A program made the translations under genes and the position numbers. Under the pieces are notes generated by a model. The model did no database searches. It saw only the letters and a program-made list of their open reading frames with translations, and had not been told where the DNA came from. 64,000 nt of DNA from Neobacillus cucumis (GTDB lineage: Bacteria > Bacillota > Bacilli > Bacillales > Cytobacillaceae), in assembly GCF_016908975.1 (NCBI RefSeq), contig NZ_JAFBEX010000010.1, positions 1 to 64,000 on the forward strand, written 5' to 3'. Shown piece by piece: positions 1 through 9,759 of this stretch. Position 1 is the first letter of the stretch. Every line of letters begins with the position of its first letter.

Positions 1-700
1 ATATTCGCTTCGATGCTGTCAGATGTTGCTTCGGGTTCGGACAGGAGCACCAGCCTTTGCTTCAACCCTGTCCGAAGTTACTTCCAGTTCGGACAAGAGT
101 ACCAGTTTTTGCTTCAACCCTGTCCGATATTGCTTCGGGTTCAGACAGGAGCACCAATATTCGCTTCGATGCTGTCAGATGTTGCTTCGGGTTCGGACAG
201 GAGCACCAGCCTTTGCTTCAACCCTGTCCGAAGTTACTTCCAGTTCGGACAAGAGTACCAGTTTTTGCTTCAACCCTGTCCGATGTTGCTTCCAGTTCGG
301 ACAGGAACACCAGTTTTTGCTTCGTTGCTGTCCGAAGTTGCTTCCAGTTCGGACAGGAGCACCAGTTTTTGCTTCAATCCTGTCCGAAGTTGCTTCCAGT
401 TCGGACAGGAGCACCAGCTTTTGCTTCAACCCTGTCCGATGTTGCTTCCAGTTCGGACAAGAGCACCAGTTTTTGCTTCAATTCTGTCTGAAGTTGCTTC
501 CAGTTCGGACAGGAACACCAGCTTTCGCTTCAACCCTGTCCGATGTTGCTTCCAGTTCGGACAGCTTCACCAGGTTTTACTTCAACCCTGTCCGAAGTTA
601 CTTCCAGTTCGGACAGCTTCACCAGGTTTTACTTCAACCCTGTCCGAAGTTACTTCCAGTTCGGACAGGAGAACTAGTTTTTGCTTCAACCCATGCAGCA
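1..700. repeat. Tandem array of 52-bp hairpin repeats
   Basis: At least 13 head-to-tail units of 52 bp start at 9, 61, 113, 165 and so on to 685, and the array runs off the left edge of the window. A typical unit holds a perfect inverted repeat, CCTGTCCGAA / TTCGGACAGG, around an 11-base loop, followed by a spacer with GAGCACCAG and TTTGCTTCAAC. Variants change a few bases in the arms (CCGATGTT, CCGATATT) or spacer (AGCTTCACCAGG). The array stops about 12 bp beyond the 3' end of the GH1 gene. Because 52 is not a multiple of 3 and the unit has no stop in the plus frames, long open frames cross it in all three frames. I treat these as artefacts: they have no ribosome binding site and simply re-read the repeat. 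I do not recognise the family by name. Confidence 0.93.
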
Positions 701-711
701 GTTACACTGAA

Positions 712-1989
712 TTAATCCATCTTTTTAAATTTTACAGCATTGTTCTTCGAAATTTCCCCCAGAACATGTCCACTTTCTTTTACCACTCTCTCTTGCGTAT
801 CCCGGTTGACTCCAATAATCCCAAAATGTGGTTGATAACCAAACGTCCATTCATAGTTATCAAACGTGGACCAATAAAGATAACCCCAAACCTCGATTCC
901 TTCCTCTATACATAAATGCAGCCCTTTAAGTCCTCGTTGGATAAACTCAATCCGACGGCCATCATCCTCTGTTGCAATGCCGTGCTCTGTTACCAAAACG
1001 GGGATATTTAACTCTTCAGCTACATTTCGGATGGTTCCTGCTAGTGCTTCAGGATAAAACTCATAGCCCATCGCGGTCACTTCAGTTCCTTCCGCTACCG
1101 GAACTTGTCCTTCTGGACCATACACTTCACGGGTGTAATTCTGTACACCAATGAAGTCATCACCTTCAATAACCGATTTAAATTGCCCAAAATAATCATG
1201 CCATACTTTCGCAGCTTGTTTTTCTCCACCTTCAATGGCTTGAATTTCAGGCAATGCCAGGGAAAGTCCCACTTTGGAGGAAGGGTTAATTTTCTTCATT
1301 ACTTCCCGTGCTTTGCAGTGTGCATCTTTCACAATTTCTAAAGAAACCTCATCGGAAGCCATGTGGAAAGTGAAATATTGATCAATAGTTGTCCCGCATT
1401 TAGAGGCGGCTGATTCACGCCAACCTGGAGCTGTCCATGACTTAGCATCCATTCCAACAGGAGGCATAAAGTTCATATTAATAAATAATTCTTTTAACAT
1501 GACCGGCAAATTGACTTCATTCATCGTTAAGACATAAGGAATGTCCTGACCAAATTCCTTGAATACGACCTCACAATATTTCGCAAACAGGTCTGCTGTC
1601 TTAGGATTTTTCCAGCCACCTATCTTCATCAGCCACTGTGGCGACGTAAAATGCATCATGGTAACTACTGGGGTAATATGGTTGTCGTAACACAATTTTA
1701 TAACATCTCGATAATGGTTTAATTCTTTCTGAGAATATACACCTTGCTCGGGTTCAATTCTTGACCACTCTATGGAAAAACGATAGCTGTTAAGACCAAG
1801 ACTTGCCATTAATTCGATATCTTGCTTATAACGATTATAGTGATCGACCGACTCACCGGAATAATCCCTGTAAGGTGATCCTTCAGAATATTCTTCAGCC
1901 CACATATCCGATTTATTATTGTTTCCCTCTACTTGGTAGGCAGATGTAGCTGTTCCCCATAGAAAGGATTTAGGAAAAACATATTTCAT
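712..1989 (-). CDS. GH1 family beta-glycosidase (copy 1)
   Basis: A 425-residue glycoside hydrolase family 1 enzyme that should remove a beta-linked sugar (glucoside or similar) in the cytosol; no signal peptide is present. The N-terminal FLWGTATSAYQVEG motif is typical of the family. The acid/base Glu lies near residue 158 (TMNEVN) and the nucleophile near residue 335 (TEHG). Both differ slightly from the usual TFNEP and TENG. The length fits family enzymes. The start has a strong AGGAGGT site 8 bases upstream. A paralogue of the same length lies at 19896-21164. Divergent AraC gene 2216-3211 and a shared operator point to inducible control. Whether the substrate is a free or a phosphorylated glucoside cannot be settled here; nearby MFS carriers and no PTS genes favour non-phosphorylated. 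Confidence 0.93.
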   Translation of the reverse strand: MKYVFPKSFLWGTATSAYQVEGNNNKSDMWAEEYSEGSPYRDYSGESVDHYNRYKQDIELMASLGLNSYRFSIEWSRIEPEQGVYSQKELNHYRDVIKLCYDNHITPVVTMMHFTSPQWLMKIGGWKNPKTADLFAKYCEVVFKEFGQDIPYVLTMNEVNLPVMLKELFINMNFMPPVGMDAKSWTAPGWRESAASKCGTTIDQYFTFHMASDEVSLEIVKDAHCKAREVMKKINPSSKVGLSLALPEIQAIEGGEKQAAKVWHDYFGQFKSVIEGDDFIGVQNYTREVYGPEGQVPVAEGTEVTAMGYEFYPEALAGTIRNVAEELNIPVLVTEHGIATEDDGRRIEFIQRGLKGLHLCIEEGIEVWGYLYWSTFDNYEWTFGYQPHFGIIGVNRDTQERVVKESGHVLGEISKNNAVKFKKMD

Positions 1990-2059
1990 TTTAAGTTACC
2001 TCCTGATCTTATTGAAAAATCGATCCTAATAAAGTAATAGTAACAATCCATTACTGAAG

Positions 2060-2105
2060 ATATAATATTAAAAAACGAGTTAATGATTGCTCGAATCATA
2101 GTTCT
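2060..2105 (-). promoter_or_regulatory. Conserved operator upstream of GH1 copy 1
   Basis: The core ATTGCTCGAATCA (2086-2098), preceded by TATAATATTAAAAA, also occurs at 21256-21268 before GH1 copy 2, and as ATTGCTCGATTCA at 19841-19853 before an MFS carrier. Here it lies about 100 bp upstream of the GH1 start, where an AraC activator would bind. A weaker relative (ACTCAAATCATTA) sits near 2187-2199, close to the divergent AraC gene. AraC binding is inference; the conservation is seen directly. Confidence 0.7.
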
Positions 2106-2215
2106 TAATATTAAAAGCAAAAACCATTATTATTGACTTTTTGCACGATTGGAAAATATTTTTATAATAAAACCAAAGAAATGAATACTCAAATCATTAT
2201 TCATAGGGAGCATAT

Positions 2216-3211
2216 ATGGACCGACTTGAACTTGAAGGCTACTTAGACACCTACCATTTAGGGCCAATTGATAAAGAAAGAGTTTTGAAGGAGTATAATC
2301 CTCATTCTGTGATGGTAAACGGAGAACCTGTTTATCTATTTAATAGGGCCTTTGATATAAACGATTCACCCATTGAGGAGAACATATCCATCTCTCAGCA
2401 GCCTTATGGCTCGGATATTCCTCTTCACATGCATGATTACATAGAGATGATGTTTGTCTATCGGGGAACATGTACCGTTTTAATTAGAGGAAAGAAAGTT
2501 AATTTGAATAAAGGAGAATTAATTTTAATTAACAAAGAAGTACCTCATTGCGTAACTGCCACTACTAAAAATGATATTATAATCAATAACATTCTGAAGC
2601 AAGACTATCTATCACCGAGCTTTCTAAGAAGAATGTCACAGAAAAGTATTATCTCTCAATTCATGATCGAATCACTCGTTAGTCATCGGAAGCAAAATCA
2701 ATTCTTGATTTTTAAACCTGAGGGCAGAAAAGTCACGGAAATTATGGAGAATATTATGTGTGAATTTTTTGAACGTGATTTTTGTTCTGCAGAAATTATC
2801 GATTCATATTTAGTCGTTTTATTTTCTACATTAATTCGCACCAATAATATTCAGACACGATATGAAGTCGTAGACAATAAAAACATAGTTTCTTTACTTG
2901 ATTTTTTGAAATACATTGAGGACAATTACTGGGACTGTTCGCTGGTTAAAATGGGACAGACCTTTGGCTTTAATCCGAGTTATCTGTCCACTTTACTAAA
3001 AAAAGGGACTGGAAAATCATTTAAAGAACTTCTCCAAATCCAACGGTTGAACCAGGCTGCTTTATATCTATCTAATACGGATTTACCCATACCTGAGATC
3101 GCTCAAGACGTAGGATATTCTAGTGTTACCTTCTTTTATAAGAAGTTTAAAGAACTGTTTAATGAGACCCCGCATTGTTATAAGGAAAAGCATAAAAACC
3201 AAGGGTTTTAG
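2216..3211 (+). CDS. AraC-family regulator with cupin sensor domain (copy 1)
   Basis: A 331-residue regulator. Residues about 50-130 form a cupin-like sugar-sensing domain (LHMHDYIEMMFVYRGTC), and residues about 225-325 form the two-helix-turn-helix AraC DNA-binding domain ending in VGYSSVTFFYKKFKE. AGGGAG precedes the ATG. It is divergent from GH1 copy 1, shares that intergenic region, and is a paralogue of the regulators at 21328-22344 and 28118-29137; the first residues and the phrase NPIEDN/SPIEEN in the cupin domain match the 21328 copy. It probably activates GH1 copy 1 in response to the released or imported glycoside. The exact ligand is unknown. Confidence 0.9.
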   Translation: MDRLELEGYLDTYHLGPIDKERVLKEYNPHSVMVNGEPVYLFNRAFDINDSPIEENISISQQPYGSDIPLHMHDYIEMMFVYRGTCTVLIRGKKVNLNKGELILINKEVPHCVTATTKNDIIINNILKQDYLSPSFLRRMSQKSIISQFMIESLVSHRKQNQFLIFKPEGRKVTEIMENIMCEFFERDFCSAEIIDSYLVVLFSTLIRTNNIQTRYEVVDNKNIVSLLDFLKYIEDNYWDCSLVKMGQTFGFNPSYLSTLLKKGTGKSFKELLQIQRLNQAALYLSNTDLPIPEIAQDVGYSSVTFFYKKFKELFNETPHCYKEKHKNQGF

Positions 3212-3233
3212 CATTAAGTCACCCTTGGTTTTT
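3194..3233. terminator. Bidirectional terminator between AraC and MATE genes
   Basis: Perfect arms AAAACCAAGGGT / ACCCTTGGTTTT around a 14-base loop, with T runs in both directions, between two convergent genes; it overlaps the end of the AraC gene. Confidence 0.85.
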
Positions 3234-3237
3234 GTTA

Positions 3238-4543
3238 TCATGTTGTTTCAAACAATTTCTTATTTAATCTAGGGGTATACATGACTAGAAATCCAGATCT
3301 CCCAATTGTATAAACAATGAAAGCCAGCCATAGGCCATGATTATGCCAGATAGGGGTAATCGTCATTTGTAAAAAGATATAAACAATCATTGCAAAAATC
3401 ATAGAGTTTCGAACGGGAGCAATTTCCGTGGCTCCTGTAAAAACACCATAAATGACAAGGCCAAAACACGCGGCAAACGGGTAAAGGATTAGCCATTTGC
3501 CATATGTGACTGAAAGTTCGATAACACTTGGTAGATTCGTAAAAAGCGCAAAAATTTGTTTTTGAAATAAACCATAAATACAAGCTATAACAAAAGCGAT
3601 AATGACCGACCATTTTTTTGATAAAGTAAGTGTCTTTTCATATAGTTCCTTGTCATTTGATCCTACCGCTTTACCGACAAGAATACTCGTGGCGTTCGCA
3701 AACCCCTCAAAGAAATAAGCCATTATGTAATGGATTTGAAATAGAACAGCATTGGCAGCTAACAAGTCTGTTCCAAACGAAGCACCTTTTGCTGTAAACA
3801 TATTAATAACGACTAATAAACTAATGGTTCGAATAAACAAATCCTTGTTAACGTTAAACATCTTTTTCATAGACTGTGTATCTATTAGTTTTTGAAAGGA
3901 TGGAAATTTCCACACAAATGGTGATGCCTTTATTATAATAACTAACCCTACTATAGTGGCTATTATTTCAGCAATCAAAGCGGCCGCAGCGACCCCTTTT
4001 ACAGCAAAAGAAAAGACATGGACAAAAAGAATAGCCAAAATCATATTCAAAACATTCATTAACACTTGTAAAAATAATGATTCTTTAATCTTTGCCATTC
4101 CCATTAGCCAGCCAAGGATCACATAGTTCATCAATGTAAAGGGTGCCCCCATATTTTGATTCGAAAATATTCTGCCGCAAACTGACTGACATCCGAATCA
4201 GCGGAAACAATTTCAGAGCAAGATATTCAATTGGCCATTGAAGTAGAATAAAACAAATTCCCACCACAATCGCTAATAAAAAAGGACGAGCTAAAGCAAG
4301 TATTCCTTGATCTGGGTCGCTTGCCCCGTTCGCTTGTGCAGCAAAAGCAGATGTACTAACCCGTAAAAATCCGAATACCCAATATAATGTATTAAAAATT
4401 AGAGTCCCTAAGGCAACTCCTCCAATATAAGCTGGATCGGGAAGTTGCCCTACAACGGCTGTATCTACAGCACCTAACAAGGGCGTTGTCATTGTTGAAA
4501 TTGTTAAGGGGATCGCCAAAGATAGGTACGCCCGATTATTCAC
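3238..4543 (-). pseudogene. MATE-family multidrug exporter, two frameshifts
   Basis: A MATE/DinF-type efflux protein split between frames. The N-terminal part begins at a GTG (4543) behind AAGGAGG and reads well (LTISTMTTPLLGAVDTAVVG) to about 4213. A short segment encoding SADSDVSQFAAEYFRIKIW continues in a second frame. The rest, from GAPFTLMNYVILGWLMG to the end, is in a third frame. Adding one T in the run near 4211-4213 and one G in the GGGGG run near 4141-4147 would restore one continuous reading frame. The gene therefore carries two single-base deletions in homopolymers within about 70 bp. It is either a recent pseudogene or the sequence has errors. The gene follows the metal ABC operon on the same strand, 94 bp downstream of nikE, so it could once have exported a related compound; that is speculation. 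Confidence 0.85.
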
Positions 4544-4636
4544 TCGGAAAAGCCTCCTTTTATCACTTTAAATAAAAACAATAGCCCCGATCATGTAAAA
4601 GAAATCGAGGCCTTGAAACTGCGGTTACTTTTTAAA

Positions 4637-5446
4637 TTAAGCACGTCTAACAGTTCGAAAACGTGGGTACTCGGCAAGCATTGAATCCCTCATCTCTTTT
4701 ACTACAGGATGTACGGAAGTAAAAAACTGATTTTTATCATCGTATAGCTCGACCAATTCTCCCTTTTCTAGTACACCTAATCTATCACTAATCGTATAGG
4801 CAGCTTTTATATCATGTGTAATAAAAAGAAACGATAGTCCGAAGTCCACTTTTAACTGCTTTAGTAATTCCAAAATCAGGGTTTGATTCACCATATCTAG
4901 ACTACTAACCGCTTCGTCCAAGACAATCAGCTTTGGCTTAAGTGAGATGGCTCTTGCAATATTGATTCTTTGCAGTTGCCCGCCGCTAAATTGATTGGGA
5001 TATTTTTTTAAATCTTCTTCACTTAGCCCTACCCTTTCCAATAATTCAATAACGGTCCGTTTTTGTTCAGTGAGAGTAAGCTTTTCAAAGTTCTCTAACG
5101 TCTCTGAAATAATTTGTTCCGCCGTCATTCGAGGATTGACCGATGAATAGGAGTCCTGAAAGACTGCCTGGAGATCACGACGAATTTTTTGATAACTGTG
5201 CTTATCTGTGTTGTATATATCATGCCCTTGAAAAAGAACCTTTCCATATTGCGGCCGTTCCAAACCAAGAATCACTTTTCCTAAGGTACTTTTCCCAGCT
5301 CCGCTCATACCAAGCAAACCTAAACAAGTTCCTTCCTCAAGAGAGAGAGAAATGTTGGAAAGTATTTTTTTAGAACGGTCTTTCCAGTTGATAAACTTTC
5401 GGGATCCATAAGCTTGAGTTACTTCATTTAATTGTAATAAACTCAT
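4637..5446 (-). CDS. nikE: Nickel/peptide-type ABC transporter ATP-binding protein (NikE-like)
   Basis: A 269-residue ATPase of the nickel/oligopeptide (NikE/OppF) class that energises import with NikD. Walker A is GMSGAGKST, the signature is FSGGQLQR, and Walker B is LIVLDEAVSSLD. I chose the ATG at 5446 (MSLLQLNEV) behind GGGGGGAG, because the longer frame from 5578 would overlap the upstream nikD gene by about 100 bp and has no family resemblance in its extra residues. It is the last gene of the nikABCDE operon; 28 bp separate it from nikD. Substrate identity follows from the NikA homologue. Confidence 0.88.
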   Translation of the reverse strand: MSLLQLNEVTQAYGSRKFINWKDRSKKILSNISLSLEEGTCLGLLGMSGAGKSTLGKVILGLERPQYGKVLFQGHDIYNTDKHSYQKIRRDLQAVFQDSYSSVNPRMTAEQIISETLENFEKLTLTEQKRTVIELLERVGLSEEDLKKYPNQFSGGQLQRINIARAISLKPKLIVLDEAVSSLDMVNQTLILELLKQLKVDFGLSFLFITHDIKAAYTISDRLGVLEKGELVELYDDKNQFFTSVHPVVKEMRDSMLAEYPRFRTVRRA

Positions 5447-5474
5447 TTTCTCCCCCCTTACAAGATGCCTATTT

Positions 5475-6311
5475 TTAAGCCAAATGGATGACTGACTGAT
5501 CGAATGGTAATACGGTTCGTGCACGTAAAAGTTTTTTCGTATATTTATGCTGTGGCTCATCAAATAGTTGGAACACATCCGCTTTTTCTACGATTCCGCC
5601 ATTCTGCATAACAGCCACTTCATCTGCCATTTCAGAAATGACCCCGAGGTCATGGGAAATTAATAAGATAGCTGAGCCATACTCAGAGCGAATTTTATCT
5701 AAATGGTACAATACTTTCTTTTGATTATTTACATCAAGTGCGGTTGTCGGTTCATCGGCAATAATGACCGCAGGATTTAAGCATGCTGCAATCGCAATCA
5801 TCAGCCGTTGAAGCATACCACCACTCAATTGAAAAGGATAGTACTTTAATAGTTTAACAGGATCTGGTAAGTTGACATGATGCATCGCCTCAATGGCCAA
5901 CTCTGTTGCTTGTTTTTTATTCCATTGTGTATGTGAACGAATCATTTCAATAAATTGATGGCCAATTGTAAAAACAGGCGTAAAAGCATTCATTGGATTT
6001 TGCATAATAAAGGCTATATCCTTACCACGAATTCCACGCATTTCTTTCTCACCTAAACCGTTCAATTCATGACCTTGTAATTTTATGCTCCCTGTAACTT
6101 TAGTGGTTTTCCGATCGAGTAGCTGAAGAATGGACATACTCGTAACGGTTTTACCGCATCCACTTTGCCCAACTAGACCAAGAACCTCCCCACGCTTCAG
6201 TTCAAAATTTAAATCTTGAACGAGAGTGGCAGCCCCATTCTTTGTTTTTACCTCTACATGTAAATCGCTAACTTGCAGCACAATCGACTGATCTCTACCC
6301 AAGATTCTCAT
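5475..6311 (-). CDS. nikD: Nickel/peptide-type ABC transporter ATP-binding protein (NikD-like)
   Basis: A 278-residue ATPase of the NikD/OppD class. Walker A LVGQSGCGKT, signature LSGGMLQR and Walker B VIIADEPTTALD are present, followed by the H-loop ISHD. The ATG overlaps the stop of the upstream permease gene (ATGA), which indicates translational coupling. It forms the ATPase pair with NikE on the cytoplasmic face of the permeases. Confidence 0.88.
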   Translation of the reverse strand: MRILGRDQSIVLQVSDLHVEVKTKNGAATLVQDLNFELKRGEVLGLVGQSGCGKTVTSMSILQLLDRKTTKVTGSIKLQGHELNGLGEKEMRGIRGKDIAFIMQNPMNAFTPVFTIGHQFIEMIRSHTQWNKKQATELAIEAMHHVNLPDPVKLLKYYPFQLSGGMLQRLMIAIAACLNPAVIIADEPTTALDVNNQKKVLYHLDKIRSEYGSAILLISHDLGVISEMADEVAVMQNGGIVEKADVFQLFDEPQHKYTKKLLRARTVLPFDQSVIHLA

Positions 6312-7150
6312 CCCTTTTTAAAATCTCGTTTGACTCCGTAACGTTCTGATAACGCTTCTCCTAATAAATTGAGGGTAACAATAACAAGCATAATCATTAA
6401 CCCAGGATAAATCATCAAGGCAGGGTTTGTACGAATATACGACTTTCCTTCGTGAATCATTGCTCCCCATTCAGGTGTTGGCGGTTGTACTCCTAATCCG
6501 AGAAACGACATAGCGGATATATCCATAATGGCCCAACCCATTTCTAATGTACCCATTACGACTAATGGAGGAAGTACATTTGGGATAATATGTCTTTTCA
6601 TAATCTTCCATTGAGAGGAGCCACTTATTTTCGCGGCTGCAATAAAGTTTTGTTCCTTCAAACTTAGGACCATTCCTCGGAACATTCTTGCATAATATAC
6701 CCATTGGACAAGCATTAGTGCCAAGATGACCTGTGAAAGTCCAGGGCCGAAAATACCAACCAAACCAAGAATAAGGATAAGACTAGGAAAAGCCATCACA
6801 CCATCACAAAATCTCATCAAAACATGATCGACCCATCCGCCTTTATACCCTGAGAAGGTACCAACGATTAAACCAATCACTAAGGATGAAATGAAAATGA
6901 GCATGGCAAAACCTAATGAAATTCGTGCCCCATATAAAAGACGTGATAAGTTACATCTTCCTAAATGGTCGGTTCCTAATGGAAATTCCCAAGAAGGAGG
7001 CTGTAGTTTATATACTAAATTGACCGCAGTCGGATCATTTGGTGCTAGCCAGGGGGCAAATATCGCCAAAATAAAAAGTATACCTAGAATCACAGAACAT
7101 ATAGGAATCACATTTTGACTTATGAATTTCTTACGTATACTGGTTATCAT
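6308..7150 (-). CDS. nikC: Nickel/peptide-type ABC transporter permease (NikC-like)
   Basis: A 280-residue inner permease with an N-terminal hydrophobic segment (about residues 15-37), the periplasmic-side motif LGTDHLGRCNLSRLLYGAR and the ATPase-docking EAA-type loop around residues 170-190. These are hallmarks of the OppC/NikC subfamily. It overlaps nikB and nikD by 4 bases each, so the operon is tightly coupled. Confidence 0.88.
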   Translation of the reverse strand: MITSIRKKFISQNVIPICSVILGILFILAIFAPWLAPNDPTAVNLVYKLQPPSWEFPLGTDHLGRCNLSRLLYGARISLGFAMLIFISSLVIGLIVGTFSGYKGGWVDHVLMRFCDGVMAFPSLILILGLVGIFGPGLSQVILALMLVQWVYYARMFRGMVLSLKEQNFIAAAKISGSSQWKIMKRHIIPNVLPPLVVMGTLEMGWAIMDISAMSFLGLGVQPPTPEWGAMIHEGKSYIRTNPALMIYPGLMIMLVIVTLNLLGEALSERYGVKRDFKKG

Positions 7151-8091
7151 AAGCGACTCCCTTCTTTCCTGGATATACGCGGGTCAATATACATTTGAAT
7201 AAGATCCACAATCAAATTACTAACAATAAACAAGCTAGCTGCAATAAACACATAACATTGAATGACAGGAATATCACGGTTAAAAATCGCTTCAATAAAA
7301 TAACGACCAAACCCTGGCCAAGAAAATACGGTCTCCACGATAATCGTACCCGTTAACAGTTTTCCAAGATTCATCCCTAGTCCCGTAATCATTGGTGAAA
7401 TGGCGATCCTTAAGACATGCTTGGCCATTATCGTTCTTTCCTTAATTCCCCTTGTTCTTGCGAAAAGTACATAGGGCTCTTGTAAATTTTCAAGGATGCT
7501 CGTACGCAACAATCTTGTATACATGGCAATTAAAGGAAGAGCAAGTGTTACGGAAGGAAGAACAAGATGCTGCCAAGTCCCAATCCCTTCAACTGGGAAA
7601 AGGTCTAGTTTTACCGAAAAGAAAAAAATTAATAGATAACCTAACCAAAAAGATGGAATAGACGCCCCCAGAAAGGAGAGTATACGACTAAAATGATCAA
7701 TCGCACTGTTCTTTTTTACCCCTGCCAAAAAGCCAAGTGGGACACTGATGAGCACTGCTATGAATAAACTTCCTAAAGCTAGCTGGATAGTTGCAGGAAT
7801 TCGATAGATCACCTCGTCCCAAACGGACTTATTCGTTACATAAGATTTACCAAAATCAAGCTGGCTTATCTTCTTAATAGAATTTAGATATTGTATAAAA
7901 AAAGGTTGATCTAAACCAAACTCATGTCTTTTTTGAGCCAAAATCTCATCGGTCGGTTCGATATGAGCGGCTGTTAAATAGGCCTCGGCCGGATCCACCG
8001 GAGAAAGGTGGATCATCCCGGTCGTTAGAAGTGCGGCCAGAAGAAAAACCGGGATAATGGACATTATTCGTTTTATTATATAAGTGCCCAT
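7147..8091 (-). CDS. nikB: Nickel/peptide-type ABC transporter permease (NikB-like)
   Basis: A 314-residue permease of the OppB/NikB subfamily. The N-terminal membrane segment begins YIIKRIMSIIPVF. The central motif FSWPGFGRYFIEAI and final segment with DPRI are typical. The ATG follows GGTAGGAGG. It is 17 bp after nikA and overlaps nikC by 4 bases. It pairs with NikC to form the pore. Confidence 0.88.
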   Translation of the reverse strand: MGTYIIKRIMSIIPVFLLAALLTTGMIHLSPVDPAEAYLTAAHIEPTDEILAQKRHEFGLDQPFFIQYLNSIKKISQLDFGKSYVTNKSVWDEVIYRIPATIQLALGSLFIAVLISVPLGFLAGVKKNSAIDHFSRILSFLGASIPSFWLGYLLIFFFSVKLDLFPVEGIGTWQHLVLPSVTLALPLIAMYTRLLRTSILENLQEPYVLFARTRGIKERTIMAKHVLRIAISPMITGLGMNLGKLLTGTIIVETVFSWPGFGRYFIEAIFNRDIPVIQCYVFIAASLFIVSNLIVDLIQMYIDPRISRKEGSRL

Positions 8092-8108
8092 AATAGCCTC
8101 CTACCTTC

Positions 8109-9737
8109 TTACTGCTTAATAGTAATTCCTGTGAATGGATTTTCGTCACGATTCGCAGAGAAATGGAAGTTCGTGACATCTTTTTGATAAACCGCTGTTT
8201 TCTTAATATAAGAGATTGGAACAATTGCTCCCTGTTCTTGCAGTGATGTTAAAACAGATGTGTAAAGCTGTTGACGTTCTGCTTCGTCAGTTGTCTGTGG
8301 AATGCGTGCGATTTGCTTTAGTAATTCCGCTTTGTTCGGATAGGCTGAAATGGCTTCATTAAATCCAAATCCTTCTTTTGCCACAATGTTTATAAAGGTA
8401 TGTGGATCATATGGAGCACCATAGTTACTAAAGAAATTAATATCAAAGTCATTATCTTTAAATCTTTGAACCTGATCCGCCAGCTCTACCCCTGTAATAT
8501 TTAATTTTACACCAATAGCTGCCCATTCTGATTGTAGTGTTTCTGCCATTGCTTTTTGAATAGCTTCTGCTGAATCGTACATCATTTCAATTTCTAGCGG
8601 TTGTCCATCCTTTTCACGAACTGTTTTCCCTTTAGGAAGTTTCCAGCCTGCCTCATCCAATAACGCTTTTGCTTTTTTTACATTATAATCAGTTGATTTA
8701 ACATCAATTTTGGAAGTGTAAGGCAAGTTTGTTGGTAAAATAAAATCTGCTGGTTCCTCTAGTCCCGAAGTAATACCTTCTACCATTGCTTCCTTATTAA
8801 AGCCATACTGTAGTGCTTGACGGACACGCTCATCGGAAAGCTGTTCTCTATTTGTATTCATAACCAGCTGTCTTGTCGCTACTGGCTCAGAAATACTAGT
8901 TTTGTATTTCCCTGTTGATTTCAATTGTTTGAAGGCGTCTAAACTAATAACACTTTCTCCGTAAATTAAATCTAGTTCACCTTTTTCAAAGGCTAGTACT
9001 CTCGTTTCAGCATCAGGAATCACTTTCACTTTAATTTTTTCTACTTTCGGAAGCTCACCCCAATAGTTTTCGTTGCGTTTGAAAATCGCATATTCATCCG
9101 CTTTATACTCTTCCAAAACCCATGGGCCTGTTCCAACTGGTTTCTTAATCCCTTTTGAAGTATCACCATCTTCAGGAAATCCAGCTTCACCTAAGAAACG
9201 AACTGGTCGAACAACTGCGAGTTCCTGAATCGTTGGATAATAGGATTCAGTTAATGTCATTTTAAACGTATAGTCGTCGACAACTTCCGTACTTTGAATT
9301 TTTGAAAGGAAACCCAACCAACCATGTAAATCCATATGTTTCAAAATGGTATCAAAATTCTTTTTCACAATTTCAGCATTAAAACTAGTTCCATCAGAAA
9401 ATTTCACATTTTTACGCAGATGAAATGTATATACTTTTCCGTCTTGAGAGATGTCCCATGATTCTGCTAGATGAGGTTTTAACTCGCCACCTTCTCCATA
9501 GCTTACTAACGGTTCATATACCATGGACTGAGCAAATAATTGTGACGGATTATAAACATGCGGATTCATTTCGCCCACATCTCTCGCCCAAGCGATGGTA
9601 AGCATGTTATCATCCTTTTTATTTTCTGACGTTGCATCCTTATCACTAGCGTTGGTACAACCTAGTAATACTGTTGATAATAGTAAAATAAAAACAGAAG
9701 TTAATAAAAAATTCCGACTTTTTATTTTATTAAACAT
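8109..9737 (-). CDS. nikA: NikA-like substrate-binding lipoprotein
   Basis: A 542-residue extracytoplasmic binding protein. The chosen ATG (9737) follows GGGGAAG and yields a clean lipoprotein signal peptide, with a hydrophobic core and lipobox LLGC (Cys about 27); the frame extends upstream to 9803 but that would bury the signal. The mature sequence strongly resembles nickel-binding NikA proteins: LNPH-type start (MNPHVYNPSQLFAQSMVYEP), GTGPWVLEEYK, RNENYWGE, and the GAPYDPHTF region near the C-terminus. These are positional matches to E. coli NikA from memory. A Fur box covers the promoter, so the real cargo could be nickel or another metal-metallophore complex. Confidence 0.88.
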   Translation of the reverse strand: MFNKIKSRNFLLTSVFILLLSTVLLGCTNASDKDATSENKKDDNMLTIAWARDVGEMNPHVYNPSQLFAQSMVYEPLVSYGEGGELKPHLAESWDISQDGKVYTFHLRKNVKFSDGTSFNAEIVKKNFDTILKHMDLHGWLGFLSKIQSTEVVDDYTFKMTLTESYYPTIQELAVVRPVRFLGEAGFPEDGDTSKGIKKPVGTGPWVLEEYKADEYAIFKRNENYWGELPKVEKIKVKVIPDAETRVLAFEKGELDLIYGESVISLDAFKQLKSTGKYKTSISEPVATRQLVMNTNREQLSDERVRQALQYGFNKEAMVEGITSGLEEPADFILPTNLPYTSKIDVKSTDYNVKKAKALLDEAGWKLPKGKTVREKDGQPLEIEMMYDSAEAIQKAMAETLQSEWAAIGVKLNITGVELADQVQRFKDNDFDINFFSNYGAPYDPHTFINIVAKEGFGFNEAISAYPNKAELLKQIARIPQTTDEAERQQLYTSVLTSLQEQGAIVPISYIKKTAVYQKDVTNFHFSANRDENPFTGITIKQ

Positions 9738-9759
9738 GTAACTTCCCCCTAATTGACGA

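Noticed and set aside
1..700. CRISPR array
   Set aside because: The repeats are directly adjacent 52-bp units that are similar along their whole length. There are no unique spacers and no cas genes.
13..915. Long plus-strand open frames across the 52-bp repeats (13-915, 23-715, 57-491)
   Set aside because: They arise because the repeat unit lacks stops and its length is not a multiple of 3. They re-read the same DNA in three frames, have no ribosome binding site, and one runs into the antisense of the GH1 gene.
4575..4620. Terminator between nikE and MATE genes
   Set aside because: Only an imperfect stem (AGCCCCGAT / ATCGAGGCCT) with no T run; not strong enough to list.
5447..5578. Upstream extension of nikE
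   Set aside because: The extra 44 residues overlap nikD, have no family match, and a good ribosome binding site lies before the internal ATG at 5446.
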